DNA of 64,000 nt from Enoplolaimus lenunculus (lineage: Eukaryota; Nematoda; Enoplea; Enoplida; Thoracostomopsidae): the NCBI GenBank assembly GCA_030248215.1, contig JASANG010003548.1, positions 124,001-188,000 of the forward strand. The letters are read 5' to 3'. Both the position numbers and the translations under genes were made by a program. The notes below the pieces were generated by a model. The model ran no database searches and was not told where the DNA came from. It worked only from the letters and a program-made list of their open reading frames with translations. Shown here piece after piece: positions 47,660 to 60,200 of the stretch. Each line of letters starts with the position of its first letter. Position 1 is the first letter of the stretch.

Positions 47660-47771
47660 TGTTGGTTGTTGTTGTTGCTGTTGTTGTTGTTGTTGCTGTT
47701 GTTGTTGTTGTTGTTGTTGTTGTTGCTGTTGTTGTTGTTGTTGTTGTTGTTGCTGTTGTTGTTGTTGTTGT

Positions 47772-47803
<32 letters not shown>

Positions 47804-47810
47804 TTGTTGA

Positions 47811-47844
<34 letters not shown>

Positions 47845-47908
47845 GCTGCTGCTGTTGTTGATGTTGTTGTTGTTGCTGTTGTTGCTGCTGTTGTTGTTGT
47901 TGCTCTTC
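47660..47908. repeat. (TTG)n trinucleotide tract, about 250 bp
   Basis: Near-continuous TTG / TGC triplets. It gives long open frames in several phases (poly-Leu, poly-Val, poly-Cys) with no flanking exon signals, so it is treated as a microsatellite rather than a gene. Confidence 0.9.
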
Positions 47909-48496
47909 CGCGAGTCTCGTGCGAAACTTTTAATTCAAACGGGGTTAATGGTCATTGATAGCGTATGTTTGTATTTATACATTAATATATGTGAATATTA
48001 CTGTATCAGCATACGGTATATTTATATTTGCTGAGTAAATGTATGGTTGTATATGTTTCTGTAAATTTGAACATTCGTTGAAAAAATGCTAATTTGTGCT
48101 CTTGAATCAGTTGAAATTGACTCTTTATTAAAGTACGGTTGAAGTGTTTCTTGCACCTGAGCTCTTAATTGAGCGTCCATATTTTCAAATGTGAACAGCA
48201 GCTGTTACCTGACGTTTATTCAGATGCGTTGACTCATTGGTTGTCCGATTTCCTAAGCAGATCATAAAACTAGCGCCGGCTGCTGTGTTCCGCTTGTTTC
48301 GAAATCAGTCATTCAACTAAAACTAGGTGGTACGTATCAGGATGCAACTGGAGGTAAAAAATTCCGGAGCCGGAACTGGAAATCATCAGGTTTTGCCGGA
48401 GCCGGAGATGAGGCGAAATTAGGTTGTAAGACTTGGTCAGTGTTCTGAAAAAATGTTAAAAAAAAATTGCGCTTCGCGCATACTAACTAAGCACCC
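47909..48496. other. Intergenic, nothing recognised
   Basis: AT-rich; a CCGGAGCCGGAACTGG repeat fragment is at 48362-48412. No gene. Confidence 0.35.
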
Positions 48497-48696
48497 TTTA
48501 CGGTTGCGCTGTACTTTTATTGACGTTCGACGCCGTCCGTCGCCGCGCGTCATCCGTACAGGGCCGGCCGTTACCGTGCGTCACCCATACGGCGCCGTCC
48601 GTCATCGGGCGGTACCGTACGCAAATAACTAACGTACGAGAACGTGTGGTACGAACGATGACGGGCGGCACCGGACGTGGAGTATAGCGCATCCTT
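48497..48696. mobile_element. GC-rich foldback MITE
   Basis: About 200 bp bounded by ACGGTTGCGCTGTACTTTTA and GGAGTATAGCGCATCCTT, which are inverted. The interior is CGTCCGTCGCCG.., CGTCACCCATACGGCG.., then the complement. It is far richer in GC than its surroundings. A half copy is at 28668. Confidence 0.65.
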
Positions 48697-49386
48697 ATGG
48701 TTCCATTTTCGGCGTGTAAAACTGGTTTTCGAATATACCCTGTGAAATATGCAGGCAAACTTCAGGTTCTTTTTTTTGGTTATCCACCAGCCGGCGTTTG
48801 CCGGAAAAAGTTAGACTTTCAAAATTGTTACATATTTGAGGTTTTCACATACGTCCCTGGTCAGTCCGCGACCAAATTTGAATTTTTGAAAAATTTAATT
48901 TTTAAGGTCACAAGGACCAAGGTCTCTTGTCATTGAGACCCAAAAATTTTACTGCTAAAAAGTAGGCAAATTACCTACCTTTTTGTTAAATGTTCCACAC
49001 GAGTTATGGTCAAATAACCACTGATTTAGCGCCATTACAAACCGTTGGCTGCGTGCTGAAACAGTTATTTGGCCATAAGTCGTTAGTATGACGTTTGATT
49101 GCAAAAAAATTTACAACAGTAGAACTTAGATTCACAAGCTGCATTGAATGGTATATAATTTGTCTAAATTTTTAACAGAAACAATTTTGGGATGCCAAGG
49201 TTAGAAACATTATAAAACCTTTACAATTCAATAGGTTTCACACCATTCGCTGTAATTTGCTTACACTACATCGTTTCTGTTCTTCAAACGATGTTTCAGT
49301 AAATTTCATTTTTACTATTTCAAAATTAAAAGTTTATATGGTGGCACGGAATTGAAAATTTAGTTAAATGCATCATTTATGGCATT

Positions 49387-49673
49387 GGCCTACGCATAGA
49401 ACAGGGCCGGAACTGTAGTATAAGCATATGCCTAAGCCGAAGCCTAAGCGTATGGATGAGCCTATTCCTAAGCCTAATTTTAAGCACAACGATATATTTT
49501 AAAGTTAAGTTGGTAAATTAAGATCAATATAATAATAAACTAACTTCCATAGAAAAAAATCTATAGGATCATTGTCCAAATCTACTTCTACGGTACCACT
49601 TGCACATAAACTGACTCTATTAAAGGCCCTCCAGAAAACGATCCGGCCCTGTTTTATACATTGGCCATTGGAT
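49387..49673. mobile_element. Family B MITE with extra internal sequence
   Basis: GGCCTACGCATAGAACAGGG at the left and CCGGCCCTGTTTTATACATT then GGCC at the right. About 100 bp of unrelated sequence lies near 49500-49610. The flanks ATGGCATT and ATTGGATT agree at 6 of 8 positions. Confidence 0.65.
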
Positions 49674-50454
49674 TGAACTGGTTGCAAATGCTTTATTGGT
49701 AGCAACCAGAAATTTTCAAAATCTACAAAGATCGAAATAGGTTTTTTCTGGCGTCTTCCGAAAATTCGGCCAGATTATATTCTGTATTTCCTTCTTGTAT
49801 ACACCCTGGACGCCCATAATTGACGTTTGCACGGCAATTTTAATTATATATATTTAAGATATACATACAAATATATACATATATATGTATGTATATATGT
49901 ATACATATATACTCCAGTAAATGCTGCAGATCACCTCAGTACAATTTAAGGTGCGCTTCGATGCAATTACACCTTATAACGGACATGTGCGCGTGTATAC
50001 GACGTTACAGTATAATTTCCGATATTTAAAATTTTAACAGTATTTTTAAATTTTGACCGTTTTAAATTAAAGTCGCTTCCGACTGCAAAAGAAACGAGGC
50101 GCGGGTGGACGTTGGGCAGCGCATGATGCCGATGGACGCAATGGCGGATCGAATATTTTCATTTCGGAGCCGCTGTTTTTTTTTGTGTTTTGTGAATTTT
50201 ACAGTTAAAGTTTGTTGCAATAATGCATAAATGTGCTGAAAATTGTGTTGAAATTGGAAAATTTTGGTGGCCAAAATTTTTGACACAAACAACGTTACTG
50301 CATTAATTGCTGAATTCAAAATTTTTTTGAAACATTTTATGTTTAAGCATAGCAGCTTTTTTGGAGTTTACTATGTTGATCTTTTACAATATACAACATT
50401 TAGACTGTAATGTTTTGCGTTATTTTATATCATGTTTTACTTTTACCGCCTATC
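49674..50454. other. Intergenic, nothing recognised
   Basis: A TATATGTATGTATATATG simple repeat lies around 49850-49912. Open frames in this stretch have no recognisable domain. Confidence 0.35.
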
Positions 50455-50625
50455 CAGGCGCGTAACCAGCTCACCTTGCTCGAGGTGGCTAAAAATTTTC
50501 AGGAGAGCCATTTAAATGGTTTTCAATGACTTACAAGCAAGGTTAAAAATCTTCTAGGGAGGCCAAAATTTTTCTAGAGTGGCTTGAACACTCCCTGCCA
50601 CCCCTTGGCTACGGGCCCACGCCTG
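50455..50625. mobile_element. MITE with CGTAACCAGC / GGCTACGGGCC ends
   Basis: CAGGCGCGTAACCAGCTCAC at the left and TTGGCTACGGGCCCACGCCTG (last 20 bases) at the right. The same element family is at 1187-1345. Confidence 0.6.
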
Positions 50626-50945
50626 TCTTATTATTAAAGCTGGATCCGATCCACATACGTAATTTGACCAGCGTTCCAGGGTTTATTTACATGTTTTGAA
50701 TATTGATACAAAGAAAACTATATGCAATTTTACTATAAGTGCCGATATATGGGAAAAATAAAACAAGTTGCATTGCCAAATGTTGAAAAATCGTTTGACT
50801 TCTCAGTTTTAATTCTAATTGTCATTGAACCAGATCGACCCTCAGTACTGGAGTAAACCTGACAAATTTAGTAATTGTATCGCTTGAGACAATGCATCGA
50901 TTTCTATTCTTCGACTGCCCACCCATACATCACTGTCGGTAAGTA

Positions 50946-51161
50946 CACTGCAAAAAATGGGGAGTGAAATTGACTCCCTCTCGGAAACAGACTTTACTTG
51001 ACTACACAAACTGAGTCAATAATTCGATTCCGCCAGAGTCAAACGTGTGACATAGTGAATCGAATTTGACTGTGGCGGATTCGAATTTGACTCAATTTGT
51101 GTAGTCAAGAAAAGTCTGTTTCCGAGAGAGAGTCAATTTGACTCCCCATTTTTTACAGTGT
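50946..51161. mobile_element. MITE D with TA flanks
   Basis: CACTGCAAAAAATGGGGAGT and ACTCCCCATTTTTTACAGTG, with TA on both outer sides. The interior shows GAATTTGACTC and CGAATTTGACTG inverted words. Confidence 0.8.
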
Positions 51162-51177
51162 ATAGCAAGATTACAAT

Positions 51178-51345
51178 ACATGTGTACATATGCCGGAATA
51201 TTAAGTTGCTGGAATCGGCCGCACGTCGGAGCAAGAAGCAACCGCTCGACACGAGTCCAAGAGCGCCGAGTTTCGGTTCACGGCGTTGTCCTTAAATTTC
51301 GCGCAAAATGTTGAACAGTCGTAATGCAGAACGCATAGTTTCAAC
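51178..51345 (+). mobile_element. Diverged copy of the LRRC58-intron SINE
   Basis: TGTGTACATATGCCGGAATA, GAAGCAACCGCTCGACACG and TTGAACAGTCGTAATGCAGA match, in order, the leader, head and body of the tandem SINE at 41946-42480, at clearly lower identity. Confidence 0.6.
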
Positions 51346-51419
51346 AATCATATTTTGTGTACGTCCGTTTTCTTGCATAGTACTCTGGAACACTGATACA
51401 GAGTTAATATTTAGTCAAA

Positions 51420-51600
51420 TGGCCGATGTTACTTTAAGGGGCGTAACACTAGATTAAGCGTATTCCTAAGCCTAAGCGTTGCAGAATTGTGTTCCTAAGA
51501 CTAAGCCTAAGCCTAAGCAAAAAATGTAATCTGAAATCTAAAACCTGCTCTTTTATGGACCCACCAGAAACCTGGACGCCCCTTAAAGTAACATGGACCC
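51420..51600. mobile_element. TTAGGC-core MITE, family B2
   Basis: GGCCGATGTTACTTTAAGGG and GCCCCTTAAAGTAACATGGA form the ends. The core holds CCTAAGCCTAAGCG and CTAAGCCTAAGCCTAAGC. About 25 bp of flanking sequence (AGAGTTAATATTTAGTCAAAT, in part) is present on both sides. Confidence 0.75.
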
Positions 51601-52224
51601 GATGAAGAGTTAATATTAGTCAAATTAAGTTTTTTTTTGAAAAATTTTAATTTCAAATTAGGCGTACTCTTTTGCGAAAAATTCATACTGAAAACAACGT
51701 TGTCTTTTAAAACTTCATTATACAGGATTGCTTCCAGCTTTTAAAATAGATCCTACCGGTTCCAGTATTTCAACGGTATTCCGATCCGGCTGAAATTCCG
51801 ATAAAATTTGGGTTGTGATTGTGATTTCGACTGCCTGCTATTCCAACGCTGGAATTCTGTTTTTTAGGGTATGAGTTTTTAAAGTGATTGAATTTTAGAT
51901 TTTGCCTGTTGTTTCGTTTGTTTGCACTTAATCTGTTTATTTTTTCTTCGTAAGTATTCTCAGTTGTTACTTGAAAAGCATCTAACAGAGCAAAATTATT
52001 CCGCTGATTTTCAAAATATGACTGCAATTGAAAACTTTAAGTTTAAACGAATAATATCATGTAAACACTAATTTTTTTGTTTCGTTGAGATAAGCCGTCA
52101 TGTTAGCCCCATAAATTCTGAAATATAACTCAATATTTGGTTCAACAGTATCTTTACTGCAGTGAAATATTCATTTTAATCCAAATATTAAATAACGCCA
52201 TTCCATAGAATTGGTTAATTTTCA
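51601..52224. other. Intergenic, nothing recognised
   Basis: A decayed CCGATCCGG-type fragment is at 51755-51865. No gene. Confidence 0.35.
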
Positions 52225-52701
52225 AGTGCAACTGGGTACACTATGTGTAGAAAAGAATATCGTTCAGTTGCGTCCTTCTGAATAAACTGGGGCAGGCGAA
52301 AAATGCAACGGGCGCTGGAAACATTCTTTTGTACGCAGAATGCACACAGTTCCACACTATTGTGTAATAATCATCGACTCTAAGTATCACCAAGAGTGCA
52401 TGATACAAGAGTATGCAATTCTTTGCGTTCCGCATTGTACAAAATGATCCCGGCACGCGTTGCGTTTTTGACCGACCCCACGAGTTGAGACTGGGGGTCT
52501 CTGTCACATGCAATAACACAAAATGAAACTATAAGCGGAACATTTTTGACGCCGCATACATATAGTGTCATGATTAACACAGCAGGTACCGCCTTCAATA
52601 AGGAGTGTCGGTACAAACAAACGCAACCGGTGCCGGTGATATTTTGTATCATGCGGAAGCGGAACCTTAAGAGTAACACACTCTTGTATCATGCACTCTT
52701 G
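52225..52701. mobile_element. Two MITE A copies, end to end
   Basis: About 52225-52378 is a shorter copy (GTGCAACTGGGTACACTATG..CACACAGTTCCACACTATTG). 52391-52701 is a full copy (CAAGAGTGCATGATACAAGA..GTATCATGCACTCTTG) flanked by GTATCAC and CTATGAC. Confidence 0.65.
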
Positions 52702-53895
52702 CTATGACTAACTCCTTCGGGAAACTCTAAGATATCTTCACACAACAATAAAGTGTTCCCATGTAGGGGTTACTCCGGGTCTAACTGGAACCGCAACACA
52801 GTATACGAGAGCGTTACGAATTTGTTCCACGGGAGGGGGGTTCAGCGCTCCCGTGACCTTTCGCTTGGCTACGGCCCGCTTCCATGGAGGCGTTACACAA
52901 ATTAGCTGATGACATTGAGTGGACTTAGTATAACAAATCAATTTTATTTTAATCTAAAAGGCCTAAGCTTGGGAACGCGTACCCACGGCCCTGAACCTTC
53001 ACATAAAAAGTAAAATTTTACACCGGTTCCGCCCTTCAGAGTCAACAGTTCACTATTCGCGTTGAAATGGTTATTTTTTAGAAGGGCGTCTACGAGGCGT
53101 TTCGGTCAAACTCAGATCCCCAAAAAATTCTGGATCCGCCACTGACCGCTACTATAAATTTCTTCTAATAACGTGGGACTGCCGATTTGGCTAGAAAACA
53201 CATGAATGAAGTCTCATTTAAACCATTTTTACCGCAACATTTCTAGTACCGCAGAGCTGGTGGGGGGGTGGTAGCCGATACATCCCCCCCATTCTCCTGC
53301 AACCACAACTGATCGTTCAGTTGCAAATTGTAATATTTAAATATAATTATGTTTGTATAGACACCAGGTGCAATAAGCACTCTTTCAACACCGCTAATGA
53401 TTTCAAAATTAATATTTTACTACCTGGCTTACATATATACTGTTATATATCAATATATAGACGTTATTCCAAGGCCATTCGTTGAAGTCCAATATGCGTT
53501 CAACGGTCGAATTTCAATACGTTTTAGGCAGCAAATTAGTCCAAATCTGATTGTTTAGCTTTTATATGAGCAACGTCGAGTCGAACGTACCCTCACACTA
53601 CCCGACGTTGTTGGCCCTACCAACAGTAATCCACAAGGATTGCATTGTGTAGCAGTTAAAACAAATTATGTTCGAATTGATTTCTAAGCGCTATCGATAA
53701 CTAAAACTCTTTATTACTGAAATTAAACGCGATCAGGTTAACGTTTTGAACCTACGCAATTCTTAAATTGGTGCATATTAATTGTACAATTGTTATAAGC
53801 TTTCCGCTCGCTTCGCTCACAAATTGGTCATACCAGATTGTATAGATTCGTTCGAAAACTCTAAAGTTCTGGCTAAGCATTTCAATGTAAACATT
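52702..53895. other. Intergenic with MITE end fragments
   Basis: Fragments near 52858-52885 (GGCTACGGCCCGC) and 53133-53150 (CTGGATCCGCCACTGACC) match termini of other elements in the window. No gene. Confidence 0.4.
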
Positions 53896-53897
53896 GG

Positions 53898-54052
53898 CCC
53901 ATGTTACTTTAAGGGGCGTCAAAGTTTCTGGTATGTCCATAAAAGATTAGGTTTGCATTCTAGATTATATTTTTAGCTTAGCCTTAGGCTTAGGCATTAG
54001 CTTAGGAACACGCTAAATCTACTGTTACGCCCCTTAAAGTAAAATTGGCCCA
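53898..54052. mobile_element. TTAGGC-core MITE, family B2
   Basis: 155 bp. The ends GGCCCATGTTACTTTAAGGG and CCCCTTAAAGTAAAATTGGC are inverted. The core is CTTAGCCTTAGGCTTAGGC. The shortest and cleanest copy of this subfamily here. Confidence 0.8.
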
Positions 54053-54138
54053 AACGTGCATAAGACTGTCGAGTTGCATAGGTTTAAAAACGAACTTATT
54101 CTCTTACGTTTTTATACTTTATATCGAGTCTTTTTTGG

Positions 54139-54354
54139 ACAATTATTCTCAAATGTGTATAGCAACTATCATCATTTAGTAATAGGTTTCAAATTTTCAA
54201 ACTCATAAATTATTGCACTTGTTGAACTCAAAATTGGTACAGGCGTAGAGTAAATCTATGCAAATGTATTAAATTTTGAGTCTTATTCACTGATTCAAAA
54301 GTGACAAGAGCTATCACCAACTGGTGACAGGTGTTACACACATTTGAGAATACG
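54139..54354. mobile_element. MITE H copy
   Basis: ATTCTCAAATGTGTATAGCA at the left and GTTACACACATTTGAGAATA at the right are inverted. The interior is shared with 4119-4330. It ends about 215 bp upstream of the C2-protein start codon. Confidence 0.7.
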
Positions 54355-54569
54355 TGCCGATATCTGAAATCCAATATACAGATTGTTAATAGCTGAAGTA
54401 TGCCCTATATTAATAATTTATCACAGTGAATTTTCAACCAATGCATCTATTAACTGACTTACACAATAAACACAGATATCGGCAATAGCTTACACCAGTT
54501 GTCCAAAACTTATAGCGCTTATGTGCCAAACGTCAAATTTATAAACGTTAGTCATCAAATAGATATACA

Positions 54570-56202
54570 ATGCCATTATTCCCGTTCAAAATTGGCAAAC
54601 GCCGTAAATCTCTGCCCGCGACCAATCACGAAGCGTTTACTCCTACGGAGCCGAACCGGTACGAACCTCGAGAAATTGTTCAGCCGGCCATTACTCAAGA
54701 TCAAAATCCTATAAGATATCCATTCGGGGAGGTAGGTTCTACTTTAGAGGGCACCATAAGTCGGTCCATGATGTCGGCAGTTCCACCACCAGACCCATGT
54801 GTGATTCCAAAATCGCTAAGCCGGCGAAAATCTTCAATAAATGTCGACGCGAATAACAATTGTCCTAAGTTGAGATCTCCGCAACCAAGCCAAGGAATCG
54901 TTTCCGAAAAACAACCGTCACGTTTGAAGCGATTGACTGAACTAATGCGACATGGAGTCAAAACTCCGATCGATACTGTTGAAAACTGTAGCGTGAGAAA
55001 AAATAGCGTGGGAAACCGTTTGAGTAGCGTCAGAAAAAGGTCGAGTAGCGTGGGAAAACGGTTCAATACCGTGGGAAAATGTTCAAGCGTCGTGTTAAAA
55101 TACTCCAATAACGTGGGAAAATCGACAAACTTTCCAATTCCGACGTACCCTACGACTAGTTGTGACGAATCAACGTTCGATTCCACTTCACAATACTCCG
55201 AATCCGAGTTTGGCGACTGTGATGGCAGCGTCGTTGAGGATGATAACGATAGTATTGACGGCAGCGAAGATTTTGACCCAAAAGCTGATGATACACTTGT
55301 TCCCACGGGATCCTCTGCCCTCAATACACCTTCGGGTGCTTTGGCTACAACTAATTTGCAATCGATTACCAGACGACCCAGCAATACACAACAAGAACCA
55401 TCAGTCAACGCGACTAAACGTAACCAAGGCGTGGGAGGAACGAGCGAAAGCTGTTGCGATCGCGTCACCGAAGACGAATTTGTGTTTGTTCGACCGTGGA
55501 CACCAAAAGCCAACCCCACAACGCAACCACCTCCAGGGTCTGGTATGGCCTTACTCTCAAGTCAGAATTCTAAATCGACCACGAATACGGCAGCCGCTTC
55601 CATCATCGTACCACCCCTAGCGATTGCTGAAAATGCTTCGCTTAGTAGCGCCAGCAGTAAACCAACCTCACGTTCATCGTTAGCCGGAACGTCATGGAGA
55701 TCTTCAGTGGATTTCACTCCGGGGGGCAACAGTTTGATGTGGGACTCAAAATGGGACTACCTCGAAGCAAATGAACAAGAAACTACTGGCAACAGATCGG
55801 CGAGCAGACCTGGGACGGCAAGAGTTTTCAGGGAATGCAGCCGTCCAAGGACCAATCCTTACTGTACGGTATCAAAAGCAGCTGGAATCAAATATGGAAA
55901 CGTCGCAAAGTCACAGCAGATCTGTTTGGATTCGACGGATCGCATGGGAGTCGCGGACACCGTGGGTCGTCTTGCGGAAAACATCAACTGCTACAATAAT
56001 TTCAACCACCACACGCACCAGCTACCGCAAAAACAACAACAGCATGAACAACAAGGGCAACAACAACAACAACAACAACAACAACAAAAACAACCGCAAC
56101 AACACCACCACCACAACCAACGACAGCAGAAAGAACAACAGCAACAACAACTATCGCAACAGCGACAACAACAACAACAACAACTTCAACAAGAACAACA
56201 GC

Positions 56203-56255
<53 letters not shown>

Positions 56256-57245
56256 AAACAACCGCAACAACACCACCACCACAACCAACGACAGCAGAAA
56301 GAACAACAACAACAACTTCAACAAGAACAACAGCAACAACAACTATCGCAACAGCGACAACAACAACAACAACAACTTCAACAAGAACAACAGCAACAAC
56401 AACTATCGCAACAGCGACAACAACAACAACAACAACAACAGCAACTACAACAACAACAACATCATCATCAGCATCATCAACAACCACAAATACAGAGTCT
56501 ACCTCCTCCAAACAAAGTTAATTTGAGGTCTTTACCGCGCTCCGAAACCCCACGCTGCCGCCCGTTGTCATATTTCCAAGGCGTCTATCAACCACTTCAT
56601 CCACCCCCTGAGATTCCTCTAAAACGTCATAGCTTATCTGGCAGAGGGTACCCGAATTTCACCGGTCACTTTTTGCACGAGATGATTCCATCGTGGGACC
56701 CCAGTCCAGCTCAAGTTTCCAATATTCAAGGTGGACTCCAAAATTTGCCTCAACATTTTCAACCGCAAATTTTAACTTCGTCACAATTTCATTTTGGCCC
56801 TTCACCAAACAGCGCTCAAAGAGACAATTTTGACCGAAATCCATATTTTCACTATATTCCAACTGATACGAGCGATGAAACTGAAATAAGTAGTGTTACA
56901 AGTAACGCCAGCAGCAGTTTGGCAATGTGGAATACGGCAAAATCGCATCCTTACTGTACGATGTCGCGGAAAATGGCTCATTTGTGGACAGATGCAGTAC
57001 GGCAAGTAGACTGGCAACGTCGGCAACAATGTAGTGCGCAACAACAACATCATTATCGACAGCAGCAACAGCAGCAGCAACAACAACAACAAAAGCAACA
57101 ACAACAGCAACAACAACAACAAAACCAACAACAACAACAACAGCATGAGCAGCAGCAGCCACAGCAACAAACACAACAGCAACATGTTCACCATCGCCAA
57201 TTCAAGCAACTAAACAACGATTTCAACTTGGAAAATAATAATAAC

Positions 57246-57276
<31 letters not shown>

Positions 57277-60200
57277 CCAACAACATACAATTTCCACTGT
57301 CAGCAATCAGGACAACAACACGACGTCGACAACAACGTCGCCGTCGTGTCTCCATACACGCAACAGCAAGTGTATCACAAGCAACCGATAGCGATGAAAC
57401 ACAAACAACAATATCAACAACAACAACAACAACAACAACAACATCGTCCGCAGCAGAAAACAACGAAAAACATTTAAAAAACAAAAATTGCAATTATGAC
57501 CGACGGTTGCTGAACAACTGCATGACCGCTCCCAGAGTAGCGGAATTGCAACGTAGACCTGCGACAGCTGTTGGTATGCAGTCGACCGGAGCGGGATGTG
57601 GCTTGGACCATGGAGCAAGCGACCCTCGACCCGCAAGTGTTGGATTGCCGACCCTGTTGCATGGTTTGAAGAATCTTGGAATTCGAGGTAAGCGTACATT
57701 TTAAGCTGTAACGACACGTGTACAGGGCCAGATATTTCTGAAGCGGGCGCAAAATATTGCAAAAATGCATCGCGAGCGAGAAGCTAAACGCAATTTTACA
57801 GGCTCAGAATCGCATCTGCGCAAGACAGCAGCCGACTGTTCCGATGGTCTGAAGTTTTAAATTAAATTGAAACTATGCCACAGATAAAATAGCAAATATT
57901 CATTCCAAAGTGCGTTAATGAATTTTGTTACAATTTTTCACATTTCCTAATTACGTTCGCGCATTAGTTTTGCTTTTGCGGTGAAAAAATTTGTTAAAGC
58001 CTCATGTAGTATAAGTAAATAAACAAATGAATAAAAAAATGAATAAATAAATTAATAAATTAATAAAAAATACATAAATAAACGAATAGAAAAATAGAAA
58101 TTAAATCAACAAATAAATAAAAAATAAATAAATAAACAAATAAATAAATAAACGAATAAATAAATTGATAAGTAAAAAATTAAGAAATAAAAAATAAATA
58201 AAAACTAACTAAATAAGTAAATATATATATTCATATATTTGTATATATGCATATATATATAGAAATTCACTCCTACCGTTTAAACTCTATTCACATTTGC
58301 TCGTTTTTTGCAGTTACGGAATGCGAAACGTAAATTTAAAATTAATTTCAGGTGAACTGTATCTCACTGTGATAGTGTCTCCTGGTCTACTGACAGTAAC
58401 AAGTAAGTTTATTTTATGGTTCACTTTTTTGGACCCTAAATCATGTTGCCGTAGGAACGTGGTATGGTAAACTCTTAATGGGGCGATCGAATATTGGCAT
58501 TATATTTTGTAAATTTTAAATTGCGAGCTGACATAATTGGTTGGAACTAATCTTTATAAAGTTCTACTCATTTGTGTTTATATTCCTAAGATGTTTAAAC
58601 CCTAAACGGATACATCCGCCACGATGACCTTTTGGCATCGGGTAGGGCGCGACCGGAGATCCGGTTCCGGCTTCTAGTATAAACCTGGTGGATATTTACG
58701 GCTATGGTCGTCCAAAATGTGATACAACAGCTTTTAACAAGTCGGCATTTTTGGTACAAGTAAAAAAGACTAAGTTATGTTGAAGTAAAAATAAAAATGT
58801 TAGCTTACAGCTATCACTCAGTACATCGATATTGTACGCAACTTAAATACAACAAATAATGCACAAGTACTATATCCGATTGATATGCGGTTCCAGGAAA
58901 AAAACTTCGCTATCTGTATCCGGTTCCGGTATCCGGTAAATTAAATATCCGTTCGCACCCTGGCCATCGGGCGTATGCTTAAACTAGAAACGCAACATTC
59001 AACATTGATTTTGAAATTTTTATTGTTCAAAATATTGAATAGTCTATTCGTCAGACAATCGGCTGACACCTGGTTTACTCAATCACCCGGGGACACAGTT
59101 TAGTTATATCTTTTTCATCACATGTACCCCGAAATAATTATTAATTGATTACCCTCAGATATGTATAACATTTTATTAAAATTATCTCAAATATTTCAAA
59201 AACAAAATTAAGGTTTGAAAGGTTTTTTAAAAATTCCTGAATTTTTAAAAAATAGTTTATTTTTCTAGTTAACGAAGCACAAAACTTATGTCCCAGAACG
59301 AAAGAACGAAATGAATGCAATGCGTACGTTCGGGTAAGCAATTTATTTTCCATGTCCTCTTCATACGGCTGAACATCATTAATGATGGTTCTAAACCTTC
59401 ATGATTGGGGCTTTTATGAAGGTTAGACTGGAGTACTTAGGCTTAAGCTTAGGCTTAGTGAACAGGGTCTCATGTAGTTAACAGGGGCCCAACAGATGTG
59501 TGCAGCACATATTGCTTAGGCCAGACTTTAATATTCATTTTGCACTTGTCATGTATTACCACATCGCGTACGAATTTAGGCTTTTCCAAATAGCAAATTT
59601 GGGTTTTTTAAATGTGTAATATTTTAAAAAATATGTTCTATTCACTAGCGGATCCAGAGGGGGGGCGGGGCCGCAGACGCCCGCCCCCCTACGTCAGAAA
59701 ATTTTTGTGTTAAAATGGTAAAGTCCTCCCAACATTACAATTTCTCAACCTCTGAAAATTTTTTTGTATAAAACACAATTTTTCTCGCTGAATTTTTTTG
59801 TGATAAAATGGTAATGCGACTACGTTACAATTTTTAGTCCTCAGAAAATTTTTTGGCGATAAAATAATAAGGTGCCTGCATTACAATTTTTGCGTTTTAT
59901 AACATTTGCCCGCCCGACCCGCCCCCCGGTCAAAATGTTTTGGATCCGCCATTAGTTCTATTCAACATTTGGTATGCTTAATATCACAAGGCGCACACGT
60001 TCATATTTCTGGACTTCTCGTCTAAATTCTTGTAAAAACAATTAAAAGTTCAAACAACTTATGGACAGTGCCGGCGAAAGCGGCTCTCCCATCATCCTCG
60101 AATTTGAAGGCCCGACCCTTGGGGGTCCATCGTGGGAAACTAAACATTTTTCGCAAACCCCGAAACTAACACCGACGGCGTTCATGGAATCTGTAGCGAT

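Noticed and set aside
47558-48034. A 158-codon poly-leucine protein
   Set aside because: It is the translation of a TTG microsatellite; all other frames are open too and there is no exon context.
48498-48758. An 86-codon minus-strand frame rich in Arg and Pro
   Set aside because: It coincides with the GC-rich foldback MITE and reads its CGTCCGTC repeats.
54701-55519. A 272-codon frame on the minus strand
   Set aside because: Antisense shadow of the C2-protein exon, which has coherent splicing and a start codon with an upstream stop.
56002-57493. Poly-Val, poly-Leu and poly-Asn frames over the CAA tracts
   Set aside because: Out-of-frame readings of the glutamine-coding repeats.
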